Source of the DNA: Cryptomeria japonica
Taxonomy: Eukaryota; Streptophyta; Pinopsida; Cupressales; Cupressaceae
Reading direction: 5' to 3'
Assembly: GCF_030272615.1 (NCBI RefSeq)
Contig: NC_081410.1
Location: forward strand, 143,747,349-143,811,348
Length of the DNA: 64,000 bases
Shown: piece after piece, positions 11,496 through 23,705 of the stretch
Layout: every line of letters starts with the position of its first letter
Position numbering within the stretch: position 1 is the first letter of the stretch
Made by a program: the position numbers and the translations under genes
The notes under the pieces: model-generated
What the model was told of the DNA's origin: nothing
The model's database searches: none
What the model saw: the letters and a program-made list of their open reading frames with translations, nothing else

Positions 11496-12605
11496 GATTA
11501 TGAGGAGTTTGTATATGTTCAACCAAAAAATCCTAACGAGAAATTTAATGAAGAAAATGAAGAAAATACTCAGTTACCGAGTGATGAAGAAGATCTTATA
11601 GAGCCTACCGAGCCTATATTAGCAAAATATGTCAGAAGAAATCATGCATCAAATCAGATTATAAGAGATAAGGATGATCCAGTGATGGCAAGGAACAAAC
11701 TGAGACATAACACATGTTTGATATCTGAATTTGAACCGAGAATAGTAAAAGAGGCTTTTAGCAATGAAGATTGGGTAAATGCTATGATAGAAGAGATTGA
11801 ACAAATAAAGAAAAATGAAACATGGACACTGGTCCCAAGACCAAAAGAGAAAAATGTAATCGGTACAAAATGGATTTTCAGAAACAAGCTAAATGAAAAA
11901 GGTGAGGTCATTCAGAATAAAGCAAGACTAGTTTGCAAAGGTTATGCTCAAGAAGAAGGAATAGACTATGGTGAGACTTTTGCACCTGTGGCAAGACTTG
12001 AGGGAGTAAGAACATTGTTGGCATATGCTGCTTACAAAAATTTCAAGGTATATCAAATGGATGTCAAATTTGCATTTTTGAATGGTATACTAGAAGAAGA
12101 AGTTTATATTGAACAGCCTGAAGGATTTATTGAAGAAAAGAATAAAGATCAAGTATGTAAGTTGAAAAAAGCATTATATGGCCTAAAGCAAGCACCTAGA
12201 GCATGGTATGAAAGATTGCACTCTTACTTAATCAATATTGGTTTTAAGAGGACAAGTGAAAACAACAACATGTATATGAAGAATGATGAGGATAATGGAA
12301 TACTGATTTCAGCCATATTTGTTGATGATATTATTTTTTGTGGAAATGATTCTTTATGCAAGAACTTTGGAAATGAAATGTGCAAAGAATTTGAGATGTC
12401 CTTAATTGGTGAAATAAAGTATTTTTTAGGTTTACAAATACTGCAAATGAAAAATGAGATTTTCATCACTCAATCCAAATATATAAAGGAAATCTTGATG
12501 AAATTTGGAATTGAAGATTCTAAACCTGTAAGTACTCCTATGAATACTAATTGTAAACTATTAAAGAATGATGAATCTGCATCTGTTGATGAGACACTTT
12601 ACTGA
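11496..12605 (+). pseudogene. Element B reverse transcriptase
   Basis: The frame 11682-12605 (307 residues) holds most of the [54 protein letters not shown] and the catalytic FVDDIIFCG. The upstream part 11496-11681 holds the variable linker in a broken frame. The terminal stop (TGA in TTACTGATCT) falls where the related sequence continues into SMIGKLQY, so it probably arose from CGA by C-to-T change. Confidence 0.9.
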
Positions 12606-12608
12606 TCT

Positions 12609-13272
12609 ATGATTGGAAAATTGCAATATGTAGTTCACAGCAGGCCGGATATAGCACATGCAGTAGGTATAGTTGCAAGATTTTCTACAGATCCCAAAGA
12701 AACCCATATGACAGCAATCAAGAGAATTTTTAGATACTTAAGAGGCACTGAAGATTATGGTTTAGTATATAAAAAGAGGAATGATTTTGACTTAACAGTC
12801 TATACTGATGTTGATTGGGCAGGAAACATTGATGATAGAATAAGCACAAGCGGTGGAGCTTTCTTTTTGGGTGAAAGACTAGTAAGTTGGCTTAGCAAGA
12901 AACAAGGATGCATTTCACAGTCAATAGCTAAAGCTGAATATGTCACTGCAACATTGAATTGTACCAATATAGCATGGATCAAACAACTATTGGAAGGTAT
13001 GAATGAGAAAGTTACCGAGCCAGTAACTATATTCTATGATAATACTAGTGCTATCAACATTTCAAAGAATCCGATAATGCACTCTAAGACAAAGCATATC
13101 TCTATAACGTATCATTATCTCAAAGAAGAAGTTCAAGAGAAAAAAAGTTGCGCTGGAATATGTTAGTTCAAAGGAACAAATAGCAGACATCTTCACAAAG
13201 CCACTGCCAAGGGACACTTTTGAGTATCTCAAAAGCAAGTTAGGGATCCTACCCCTGTCTTCTACTCACTGA
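12609..13272 (+). pseudogene. Element B RNase H and end of pol
   Basis: Frame 12609-13166 carries SMIGKLQYVVHSRPDI, the RNase H motif YTDVDWAGNIDDR, FYDNTSAINISKNP and TKHISITYHYLKEE. A run of A near 13138 shifts the frame. The last part (DIFTKPLPR, then a stop near 13272) is read in another frame. RNase H removes the RNA strand during reverse transcription. Confidence 0.88.
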
Positions 13273-13645
13273 CAGAGTTCAGTGAAAGCATCAATTTTAT
13301 GACTCTGCAGAATACTATTTGTGAGTTGATGTTGATTTACACACTTTAGGAGGTTGCCTAAAGTTGTGCAGGGAATAGTGATTGAAGACAAGCTGCTCTG
13401 ACCAAGACTAAGAAGATACATTTGTATATGTTTTAACTTCAAGAAAATTACTTCACAGAGGAAGAAATCATGAATTAGTTTTACTTTTTGGCATTGTTGT
13501 CAAAGGGGGAGAAGACTAATAGGAGAAGATAGGAGAAGACTAATGACTAGGGGAGAGAATTTCAGGAGAAGATTAACAACAATCTGAATCCGTATCAATT
13601 CGAATAAATCAAGTTGGTATTGCTATCAATGCCAAAGGGGGAGAT
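13273..13645 (+). other. Element B 3' untranslated region with polypurine tract
   Basis: No coding signal. Two CAAAGGGGGAGA tracts occur, at about 13502-13513 and 13633-13644. The second directly abuts the 3' LTR and is the likely plus-strand primer. Confidence 0.75.
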
Positions 13646-15134
13646 TGTTGGCATTTCAATAAGATTGCTGATATGAGGATATTGAGAAGGTTGTTGGAGA
13701 TTATTGATATAGCTAAGAAAGGATGATTACTGTCTTAATAATATTATTTTGTCATTGATGTCAAGCAATTAATTTTTTGATTCAGTATGATGTTACCATA
13801 TCTTAAAGAGTATGTTTTGATGAGTATAAAGATGTCAGTAAGTGACACAGAATGAAGGGGAGTAATAAGTTATTCAATGGGCAACTATTACCGAGTTAGA
13901 CAGAGATGAGATTTTGTTGTTTTGATTGTTTTGATATCCTATAGATGTGTACTTATTGACTGAATTTGAATAAAAAGGATTTCATTCAGTAGATGAATAA
14001 ATGTTTGATACTGTTCTATGTTATCGAGTAAGAAGCTAGTCGGTAAACACTAAGGTTATCGATATCGGTTAAAGAAGGCAGAATGTCTACCGAGTAAAGT
14101 TCAGTATTAACTGAGTAACAACCAAGTAGTAACAGAACACATTGGATGAATAAAAGCATTATTAAATGAAGGATACCAATGAGCTGAAGATGTATAGATG
14201 ATTGGTATGTCGTGCAAGAAGTTTGTTGAGGATCTATGACAATGAAAATACAAGAGTTAGATCCACAGTGCAGATTGAACGGTCATAACCTAGCACAAGT
14301 ACCAAGGAAGGAATACAAGTTCCAAGGTGAGATAAATGTTTTTCAGATCAAAGGATTCAATGAACCTAGTCAAGTATGATGATTTGATGGCTAAGATTGA
14401 TCATGGGAAATTTGATTAAGGAGATTAAGCGATCAGGAATTGCTTATAAATGAGGAATTGTTGATAAACAATCATGCGGGCAAATAGAAGAACAATGATG
14501 TTGCTGTAGTGATCACCGAGCATTGAAGATTGAAGATCTAATTGGAGAACAGATTGAGAAGCCCAGCAAGGAGCAAGATAAGTCTTATGACAAGATTATT
14601 TTGAGTACATAGAGTCTGCTTTAGCATTTCAGATGTGAAGTTGCAGATATATTTTATTACTCTTATTTTATTTTGTAAGAAACGGAAAATCTCTTAACCG
14701 AGTAGACCTAACAGTCTTATTTGTAAAACCTCTAGCAAGGTAACATTCTAGTTGAGTGTTTGAAATCCTTTGACAAAGTCACTTCTAACAAAGTGCAAGA
14801 TTCTAACAGATCTGAGGGAAATCCCTTAACCGGGTCACATCTAGCAATGTGTTTATGTAATCTGTAATTGGATTGGCTTTTAACTGAGCATACTCTAGAA
14901 GGGTATATTTCTTAGTGGGTCCAAAATCCCATAGTGGTTTTTCCCTATTTGGGTTTCCACGTTAAATCTGGTGTTAAATGTGTTGTGATGTTTTAAGTGT
15001 ATCTGTTTATGAGTTTGAATGGTTTATAGTCCTTGTTGCATATTCAAGTAAAGGCTACCGAGGTTGAATCTGATGAATATATTGCAGATAGAGTTTATAT
15101 GATTCACCCCCCCCCCCCTCTCATCTAACTAACA
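13646..15134 (+). repeat. Element B 3' LTR
   Basis: Matches 7558-9041 end to end with about 3-4% differences by eye. Ends CTAACTAACA, followed by the GAATC duplication. The TATA-like box is kept at 14445-14452 and the C tract before the end is longer than in the 5' copy. Confidence 0.95.
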
Positions 15135-16528
15135 GAATCAGTATATTGAAAAACTGATACAAAGCTCCCAGACTCAAACTCAATTAAACAAATTAAACAT
15201 ATCTCAGTCAAGATCAATATTCATAAGAATACTTAACATCAACCGGTTTAACTTTTATGACAACTTTAACAGTAAACAACTTCAATCTTGTAAACATCAA
15301 CAATTCTTAATCATAACTCGACATATTCATCTCTCAATGCTTCTACATGACATGCCTTATCAGAAATTAACCACATCAACAAATAAGATCCCAACCACAA
15401 AAGCATTCACTACTTGACACAAATGTTGATACGTGGAAAACCCAAATAGGTAAAAACCATAGTGAGATGAGACTCACAAGGATAGCTATCTGAACTCTTT
15501 TAAAGTTCGCCCTGTTAGGAGCCAAGCTTGTTAAAGCTTTACAATAAGTCCTGTTAAGAACTAATTCCGGTTAGGAATCACCTGGTTAAGGGATTTACAA
15601 ATATGCCTTGATGAAAAGCACAATACCTTGTTAGGAGTAACCTCGCTAGAGGATTTAAGAATCCAAGCTAATGGACCACCTTGTTAGAGGATTTAATGAC
15701 CAACCAAACTTGTTAGAGCTTACTCGGTTAAGGGATTTTACTTCTGCTATAAATGTTAGAAAACAATAGGTTTTCTTGATTTGTCTGAGTAGCACTACAT
15801 TTGCTTGATCAGATCCTTCTATGCTTCAATCTGCCTTCACTCAAAGTGTAGATCCATTCACCGGTTAGGCAACTACACACTCAATAGGTTTTCTACCCAT
15901 CTTGCCAACAACCTTTACAACAACTTCATTGACCTTAAATAGAAATCAATTAGGTCGGTAACACAACAAAAATATAGTTCTCATCATCGAGATTACAAAC
16001 AAGTCAGTACAATCTTGACCGTTAGAAATCATGACAATCTCTTAACATTCTTCAAGAAAATTCCAACCACTCCATGATCACCACTTCATTGGACTTTGTA
16101 ACTCATCACGCGATGTGCATTAGATGCAATCCACTTTTCTCCTTCCCTAGACAAGAACAAACTCGCCAAAACAATTTGAACATATCCTCATTCAATGATC
16201 ACACCTATCTCCATCATTACTACTTATAAGATAATAAACCATCAAACTTGATTGGTTAGGGTTTAACAGCTGATAGGGTTTATCGGTCACATTACATAGA
16301 AAGGTTTAACCCTTTACACCTTTACACCGGTTAAACTCATAAACTTTACATACTACATACCGGTTTACAACATCTTCCACAAAGCTCTTCTTACCGGTTA
16401 CTAGCAAATATCAAAAACAACAATATCAACAATAACATGAATACCATTACCGGTTCAATTGACATCAATGACAACATATCATTAATGCAATCTCTATGCA
16501 AAATACCAACAAACTCAAAATGCCAACA
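15135..16528 (-). repeat. Element A 5' LTR, remainder after element B
   Basis: Continues the LTR broken at 7557. The first five bases are B's right target duplication (GAATC). It ends at 16528 with TGCCAACA. It aligns with 1455-2988 except for a short segment (about 16201-16260) where the other LTR holds a longer, different sequence. Confidence 0.88.
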
Positions 16529-16755
16529 TATTTAAGTATAAAACATAAATTCAATGCATAAATTTTTTCTTTAACAATTTCTACATCCACAAAATTAAAT
16601 ATCCATGTGCAATATGTATAATATATAACCATCCACACTATCCAAACAAACATGTATGTCTATACCTAGACATATATATGATCCTGTCCTAGAAAATATG
16701 AGTTCATCGAAGTATGACCTATCTAATATAAAAAGTTCAAACATGACAAGTTAAT

Positions 16756-17144
16756 TTAAAGCTCCAAGTACATATAATCTGGATCCTCCCTATCTTTTAT
16801 AATCTCTAAATTTTTTTCATGATATTCAATAGGAAACTTCCAATTTTGGTTACCACGTCCTCTTTTCGGCAATGTCTCCAAATGCAATCTTGTCACTATT
16901 ACTAAGTGACTATAGTGTAGAAATTTTTGGCCTGGCATATAATCAATAAATGTTAAGCCATTTTTATCTATCTTTATTTCCTATTAATAGGTGCTTTCAA
17001 CAACAACTGAACCAATGTGATATTGTTGTCCATCACCATTGGTGACTGGTTCTAATAACTTGCATTTTGGTGTTGTGCATCTCAGTAGATAATAATCAAC
17101 ACCTTTAGTATTGTTAGGATTAGTAAACACTGCAAAAATATCAC
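16756..17144 (-). pseudogene. E0: 3' end of an E-family transposase-like gene
   Basis: Two minus-strand frames (17181-16984 and 16938-16756) align with the C-terminus of the longer genes at 23706-26603 and 56501-58138. Shared features are GDIFAVF, DYYLLRC, the GSVVV segment, DKNG...F, SHLVI and a final D-rich tail. An acceptor-like TAG lies just upstream of the exon start at 17144, at the same place as in E2. A stop and frame change break it after SVVVEST. The rest of the gene is missing to the right, where E1 begins. Function of this C-terminal domain is unknown. Confidence 0.72.
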
Positions 17145-17275
17145 CTACATAGACCACATATATTTCAAACAAAATTAACATTAATTATTTGGACAATAAA
17201 ATAAATAAGAATTTAAAAAATTGTACATATTTTAAAAGAACGCACACATGCACCTATAACAACTAAATTAGAAAC

Positions 17276-17431
17276 ATGTTCATAATCATAGGGGGGCCAA
17301 AAAGTGGCGATGTGAAAAAAATAGCCTTCTTCACTCGCCTAAAAATGCGAAAATCCGTGTTGAATTTTTGCTTGGCCTGGGTGTCAGTACACCTTGGCTT
17401 GGTAATTACCTATGCAAATCGGATATCTGAT
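17276..17431. other. E1 presumed left end
   Basis: Starts near a GGGGGGCC run just after the E0 fragment. It holds an imperfect copy of the palindromic motif (AAATCGGATATCTGAT at 17416-17431) next to the perfect one. No coding signal is convincing. Confidence 0.35.
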
Positions 17432-17451
17432 AAAATCGGATATCCGATTTT
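17432..17451. repeat. Perfect 20-bp palindrome, copy 1
   Basis: AAAATCGGATATCCGATTTT equals its own reverse complement. Identical copies are at 18000-18019 and 28677-28696. Confidence 0.9.
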
Positions 17452-17999
17452 TATTTGTAATTTTAATTTAAAAAATATATTATATATTACATATTATATA
17501 ATATATAATATATTATTATATTATATAATATATATAATGTAATAATATATAGTATAATATAATAATATATTATATAATTATATAATATAATAATATACTA
17601 TATTATATATATTATATAATATTATATTATAATATAATAATCTTTTATATAATACGTATTATATAATATATTATATTATATTATATATATTATAATATAT
17701 AATATATTATTATATTATATATATTATAATATATAATATATTATTATATTATATATATTATAATATATAATATAATATTATATTATATATTATATAATGC
17801 GCATTATATAATATATAATATAATATAATGTTATATTATATATTATATAATACACATTATATAATATATAATATAATATAATATTATATTATATATTATA
17901 ATATATATAATATATAATTATAGTTTATAATATAATACAATACGTATTATATAATATATTATTATATTATATATGTTATTTTAAAATAATTTAAGTATA
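17452..17999. repeat. AT dinucleotide-like tract
   Basis: About 550 bp made almost wholly of A and T, with repeating ATTATATAATATATAATA blocks. It lies exactly between palindrome copies 1 and 2. No genes. The period of the blocks is irregular by eye. Confidence 0.9.
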
Positions 18000-18019
18000 A
18001 AAATCGGATATCCGATTTT
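18000..18019. repeat. Perfect 20-bp palindrome, copy 2
   Basis: Same 20 bases as at 17432. Degenerate versions follow at about 18093-18122 (CCGATATCT motifs). Confidence 0.9.
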
Positions 18020-18338
18020 CTGAGACAAATATATTTCGACAGTGACAGCTCGTGAGTCATTTTTAACTCACGGGCTGCGTGATTTTATTAAAATCCGATA
18101 TCTGGTGCATCCGATATCTAGTGTTTTGGTAAAAAATTGCTAAAAAATAGATTGAAAGGTAAGAATTTAATTGTTTTCAATCATTTTCATTCGTTTTTTG
18201 TATTTTTTTGTTAATGTTTATTTGATTTTTCATTGAAAATATGGCTTTTTTCATGAAAACTAGGTTTTTTTAAATCAATTACCTAATTGTTTAAATTTGT
18301 TAACTAAATTTAATTGTTTACATTCAATTAGGTTAAAA
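18020..18338 (+). other. E1 ORF1 5' leader
   Basis: AT-rich stretch with degenerate CCGATATC motifs, an inverted pair ACTCACGGGC/GCTCGTGAGT near 18048-18076, and a possible splice acceptor CAATTAG just before the ATG. In E2 the matching gene has a tiny first exon and an intron here. Confidence 0.4.
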
Positions 18339-20264
18339 ATGGGGGATAACAATGAAAACACTGACCAACCACAACTGCAACAACCAAACCCTCATTTGTC
18401 AAACCCCCCCTCAATTCAGGATTTGATTGCACAAAATTTGAATGAATTGAGGGGGACTGCAAAAGTATATCATAGGATCCCTCATCTAAACCCAATGTTT
18501 GATCCTCTCACGTCGATCATAAAGAGTATGGAAACCATGACTTAGGAGCACAATGCGGCCCTTTTGTGGTGAGATTCTATGAGGGAAAAATATGCAGATG
18601 GTTTGTCGTATAAGGATATCAAGGATCTCGAGATATCCAAAGCCGTTATCGCCTCATTGTTTGTCAATCCTCGCATTGGTCAACCTTTAGATCCCCAAAA
18701 AATAAAACTTTCTATTAAACTGTGCACAAATGATGGTATTGTGAAAAACTTTTGGGATCATTGGTGGATGGTTTTCGACAAACCACCCAACAACAATCTT
18801 GATATCCCCTTCTATTTCATAAAAAAATTGTATGCTGAGTTTGTTTTACGCAAACATGTGAACTACTTTGACATCCAACCTTTCTAGGGTGTAGGTTTAG
18901 GTATGTCCAAAATAGACCTGGGGCAGTCACAGTAGTCCAGGGCCCATATGTCCCCCCTCCTCCTGTTGATCCCCCACCTGCAGTGCAACATCTTGATATC
19001 ATTTGTGAGGCAGATTCACAGACCATATCGGCTATTCACTCTTTGAGTAACCTTTTGGTTTCTCAGGCTGGGTCAGTAGCTCAGCCTACTCTTGATGGTA
19101 GCGGTGCATCTGGTGGCATTGACACATCATCCTCGGCTCCACACATATGCGTGCCCCATAGTTGTGTCATGTGTGGGCACGTATGCTTGGGTCCAGTTGG
19201 ACATCCCGTTGATCCTCCTGCGGACAATGCAGATTATGAGGTGCATGAGATGCATGATGCACCAGATATTATTACACAGACTGGAGGATACCTTGGGGAG
19301 TCCTCACATGCTAGAGGTGAGGAGACACTGTCATCATACATTGATGATGTAGTGGTAAGATTTGTATTTTCACAGTTCATGTTATATTTTAAATGAATAT
19401 TTATAATCTAGATAATATTAAGTACTAATTTTTATTTACATGGTCTATTTAACAGTTGATGACCGAGGAGGAGTTGAGACAGATTCAGGAGGGCACCTTG
19501 TTGGCCATTTCATTTGGCCTTGATAGCTTGACAGTACATATATTATTGCACCTAGTCATTTGTATTTTATTGTACATACATGCTCATCATTTATATTTGT
19601 ATTAATTAGATTATGTAGTAACCTGCATGTATATCTTATTTTACTCTTATAGGGCACAAGCAACATGAGTGCGGGGTAGTGTGATTTAGGATCTGGTAGT
19701 ACAATTGGAGACAAGGGAAAGGTAATTGAATGCAAATATGATTGAATGAATAGTTTAAATAACTTATAGTGATTATACATGTCTAGACATAGATTGATAG
19801 TTTCATATACTTGTGGTGTATATATATACAAAGAATTCTTGGGTTCACATGCTTGATGACTACACCCAGTATACCTGAAGAAGAAGAAGAGGTGCCTCGA
19901 GTAGATTTGTGTTTATTTTATTTTTTGATTAGTAGATATAATTTGTTATTATCAGTGACAATTATATGCTAACTTGTATCAATGTCATGTTTCTGAACAT
20001 ATGTAGCTTGTGTATGAAAATATTCAAAACATACCTCCTCTACCAAAGACATACATCAAGAGTCTTGCAAAGCTGAAGAGAAAACGTGGAGATGAGGTAA
20101 ACATGAATAGTTCAATTATAGTTCATTTTTAATGTTAACTTTTCGAATGTGAATTATATAATATAACTAATATTAATCGTGGTTTGTTTTTCTTGTGCAG
20201 GATCCTTCAGAGCCGAGCATGTGCGGCAAAGAGGATCAATTTTGATGATCCATCAACAACTTAG
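18339..20264 (+). pseudogene. E1 ORF1: E-family accessory protein, multi-exon, broken
   Basis: Function unknown; recognised as a gene because E2 carries a paralogue at 29773-54208 with the same exon order. Proposed exons: 18339-19354, 19456-19533, 19653-19721, 20007-20096, 20201-20264, each bounded by AG and GT. The conserved core has YADGLSY, NFWDHWWMVFDKPPNNN and NYFDI. Next comes a cysteine cluster (HSCVMCGHVC) that may bind zinc. The end is basic (KLKRKRGDE), then FDDPSTT and a stop. Stops at 18543, 18569 and 18884 and a one-base shift in the last exon disable it. It converges on the transposase-like gene across the array. ORF1 could be a DNA-binding partner protein, but that is a guess. 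Confidence 0.65.
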
Positions 20265-20727
20265 GATGTTATAGAGAGTTTTGGGATGCTTACATGTCTA
20301 GTTGGCATGTATATTTTGTATATGGACATACATTCACGTATTTAGACATACATTTTGTTTCAATTGGAATTTATGCCATATTTGTGTATGGACATACATT
20401 TGTAATCATTTGATATTTTTATATATACAGAAGTTGATATTCAATCATATAAATTGTTGCTCATCTGTGCGTGGTATTGTCATGGAAATATTTAATCTTC
20501 ATCCCAATAATTAACAATGGTTAATAATGGTTATTTAATGAACAATACAATTCATTTCATTTCATCATAAGTGTTGTTTGTATAATGAACAATATAATTC
20601 ATTTAATGAATAATACAATACAATTCATTTAATGAACAATACAATTCATTTAATCAACAATACAATACAATTCATTTAACGAACAATACAATACAATTCA
20701 TTTAATGAATAATACTTGATACAATTC
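20265..20727. repeat. E1 spacer with 26-31 bp tandem repeat
   Basis: After ORF1 the DNA is AT-rich with GGACATACAT motifs. From about 20575 to 20725 a unit like AATACAATTCATTTAATGAAC recurs about six times. It runs straight into the 358-bp array. Confidence 0.7.
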
Positions 20728-22446
20728 ATTATTACCCTATGCATGGTCCTATTTTTCCCCCCACCTCGGTCGAATGCTTGAGGTTTTATTAGGGCAGCAA
20801 TTTTTCAGTTGGCGAAAAAATCGTCAGTCTCACTCAATCGAATGTTGTCGTGTGGCCAATTTCTTATTCTGCTCATCGCGATGACGAACCATCAGCTCCA
20901 ATATGTCCAGTTAGGCATTATTACCCTATGCATGCTCCTATTTTCCCCCCCACTCGGTTGAACAATCGGGGTCATACCCTACCGGCTTTGTCCCTTGAGC
21001 GCCCTAAGTGCTCAAAATTGTCAAACTTTGACGGGCCCTAACTTGGAATCTGTGGCACATGCAAACAATCCATTTGAACCTATGGGGCCATGAGAGGGGT
21101 CCCTACAAAATCCTATCTCAATTTTTCAAGTTTCCCTACGGTTTTATTAGGGCAGCAATTTTTCGGTTGGCAAAAAAATTGTCAGTCTCACTCAATTGAA
21201 TGTTGTCGCATGGCCAATTTCTCATTCTGCTCGTCACGATGATGAACCATCTTCTCCGACATGTCCAGTTAGGCATTATTACCCTATGCATGCTCCTATT
21301 CCCCCCCCACTCGATCGAACTCTCGGGGTCATACCCTACTGGCGTCGTCCCTTGAATGCCTAAAGTGCTCAAAATTGTCAAACTTTGACGGGCCCTAACT
21401 CAGAATCTGTGGCACCTACGAACGATCCATTTGAACCCACGGGGCCATGAGAGGGGTCTCTACAAAAAATTATCTCAGTTTTTCAAGTTGCCCTACGGTT
21501 TTAGTAGGGCGGCAATTTTTCGGTTGGCGAAAAAATCGTTAGTCCCACTCAATCGAATGTTGTCGCGTGGCCAATTTCTCATTTTGCTTGTCATGATGAT
21601 GAATTGTTAGCTCTAACATGTCCAATTAGGCATTATTACCCTATGCATGCTCCAATTTGACCCCCCACTCGATCGAACTCTCGGGGTCATACCCTACCGG
21701 CGTCATCCCTTGAGCACCTAAGTGCTCAAAATTGTCAAACTTTGACGGGCCCTAACTCAGAATCTATGGCACCTGTGAATGATCTGTTTGAACCTACGGG
21801 GCCATGAGAGGGGTCCCTACAAAAGCCTATCTTGGTTTCTCAATTTTCTCTACAGTTTTATTAGGGCAGCAATTTTTTGGTTGGAAAAAAAATCGTCAGT
21901 CTCACTCAATCGAATGTTGTCACGTGGCCAATTTCTCATTTTTCTCATCGCGATGATGAACGGTCAGCTCCAACATGTCTAGTTAGGCATTATTACCCTA
22001 TGCATGCTCCTATTTTTCCCCCCCCACTCGATCGAACTCTCGGGCTTATACCCTACCGGCGTCGTCCCTTGAGCGCCCTAAGTGCTCAAAATTGTCAAAC
22101 TTTGACGGGCCCTAACTTGAAATCTGTGGCACCTACCAATGATCTGTTTGAACCTATGAGGCCACAAGAGGGGTCCCTACAAAAGCCTATCTCAGTTTTT
22201 CAAGTTGCCCTATGGTTTTATTAGGGCAGCAATTTTTCGGTTGGCGAAAAAATCGTCAGTCTCACTCAATCGAATGTTGTCGCATGGCCAATTTCTTGTT
22301 CTGCTTGTTGCAATGACGAACCATCAGCTCTAACATGTCTAGTTAGGCATTATTACCCTATGCATGCTCCTATTTTGCCCCCCCACTCGATTGAACTCTC
22401 GGGGTCATACCCTACTGATGTCGTCCCTTGAGCGCCCTAAGTGCTA
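20728..22446. repeat. E1 358-bp tandem array
   Basis: The block starting CATTATTACCCTATGCATG recurs at 20728, 20916, 21274, 21631, 21988 and 22348. The first unit is shortened to 188 bp; the others are 357-360 bp; the last is partial. Each unit has GGGCAGCAATTTTT, TGTCAAACTTTGACGG and GAACC...GGGG(C)CATGAG. It is homologous to the array of E2 at 54747-55946. Apparent reading frames here only reflect the repeat. Confidence 0.95.
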
Positions 22447-23705
22447 AATTATATATAAACAAGCATTACATTGTAGACACATAATGATCATCAATATTTC
22501 CATGTATTGTATACACATAATTACCATTACACTTGCATGTGACATCCATGAAGGGATATGCAAACATGATTTTTTTTCTCATTATCAATACAACTACACC
22601 AATGTACTCATGTACAAATACATGGACATTATCATCAATATAACTAAACCAATTTGCTCATGGACATTGTATATCATCATAACAATGTTACATCAATTGA
22701 CATCCATATACAAATACAACATCCCACTTCATTTGCATCAGACATCCTCATGTCCTAAGAGAAAAGCTTACATACAGCAACGCCTGCATATAAATGAAGA
22801 CCAAAATAAGTAACCTTTTTATGCATAATGAATGTGCTACAAGAAACAAATTATAACACTTAATACAAATTAGTTTGGAAAATTATAAATAGATCATTTG
22901 AAACATTTTTAAGATTCACAAGATTGTATAATTATGAAACTTACCAGTTTCTCTGCAAAGTATACAAGCATAACTTTGAAGAAAGATGCATGTTTATTAA
23001 AGCCCTTCTGATTGCATTTCTCTGCATGGTTGAAGATGATGGTAGATATGGTCATTTCTAAATAGAAATACATTCACTTGACTTAATGTTTATCCATAAA
23101 ATTTTATCTCATTAATGCACAAAAGAATATGTACCATCACCAAGAGACGGTCTTGTCAATGGGGAATGATCTAGCATGAACCTGTATTTTTAAGAATTGT
23201 TAGTCTACACATAAAATGCATGGATGAACATAAAGGCTTCATGATAATCACTTCAACTGAAATGCATGATAATAAATGAAAAGGTGGGATTATACACCAC
23301 AAAACTACGTCCCTTCGAATTATATCAACAAAACCCACTATGTTGACGCAAAAATCCTAATGTGATACTATTGTATATCATCAAAAAAGACCTGCATGAG
23401 CATAAAGGTTTTGCGATAATTATATCATCAAAAATTGTCAAATAGTGTTCTCTAATAAGAAAATTGTAAATCTCATCAAATGCATGATAATAATTCATGT
23501 TGCAAAAATACGTCCCTTCCGATTATATCGAGTGTACCCTCTATGTGCATGCAAAAACCGTGTTGCCAAAAAAAATGTTCATCAATAGACTTGCATTTTC
23601 AACACATCCTTAATATACATCTCACAAAATTGAACATTAAGGTTTAATGATCATCGTTTGAAATCAAATGCATGATAAAAAAAATTAGGCACCATTAAAG
23701 ACCTA
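22447..23705. other. AT-rich DNA downstream of E1 transposase
   Basis: No gene recognised. A weakly repeated block (TACGTCCCTTC(C)GAATTATATC then AAAACC...) occurs near 23308 and 23512. It corresponds in position to 55947-56500 of E2 but shows no obvious identity to it. Confidence 0.5.

Larger units (their letters stand above)
7558..15134 (+). mobile_element. Ty1/copia element B, complete in structure
   Basis: A 7577-bp plus-strand copia element flanked by a perfect GAATC duplication. The LTRs, at 7558-9041 (1484 bp) and 13646-15134 (1489 bp), both start TGTTGGCATT and end CTAACTAACA. By eye they differ by about 3-4%, mostly transitions. The initiator-Met primer-binding site is at 9044-9055 and the polypurine tract at 13631-13645. 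Internal order is gag, protease, integrase, RT, RNase H. Several stops and frameshifts make it non-autonomous now. It sits in the 5' LTR of element A in the opposite orientation. Confidence 0.96.
1443..16528 (-). mobile_element. Ty1/copia element A, interrupted by element B
   Basis: Minus-strand copia retrotransposon in the order LTR, gag, protease, integrase, reverse transcriptase, RNase H, LTR. Related LTRs lie at 1443-2988 and at 7500-7557 plus 15135-16528. A primer-binding site complementary to initiator tRNA-Met is at 7486-7497 and a polypurine tract at about 2989-3003. Element B is inserted in its 5' LTR. The LTRs differ by about 7% in the part compared by eye, more than those of B, which agrees with A being older. 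Coding frames are broken by several stops and frameshifts, so it is defective. The left LTR lacks the first roughly 55 bp present at 7500, so no target duplication could be confirmed. Confidence 0.9.

Noticed and set aside
20850-22224. Several frames of 60-115 codons
   Set aside because: All lie in the 358-bp array and repeat with its period, on both strands; not a gene.
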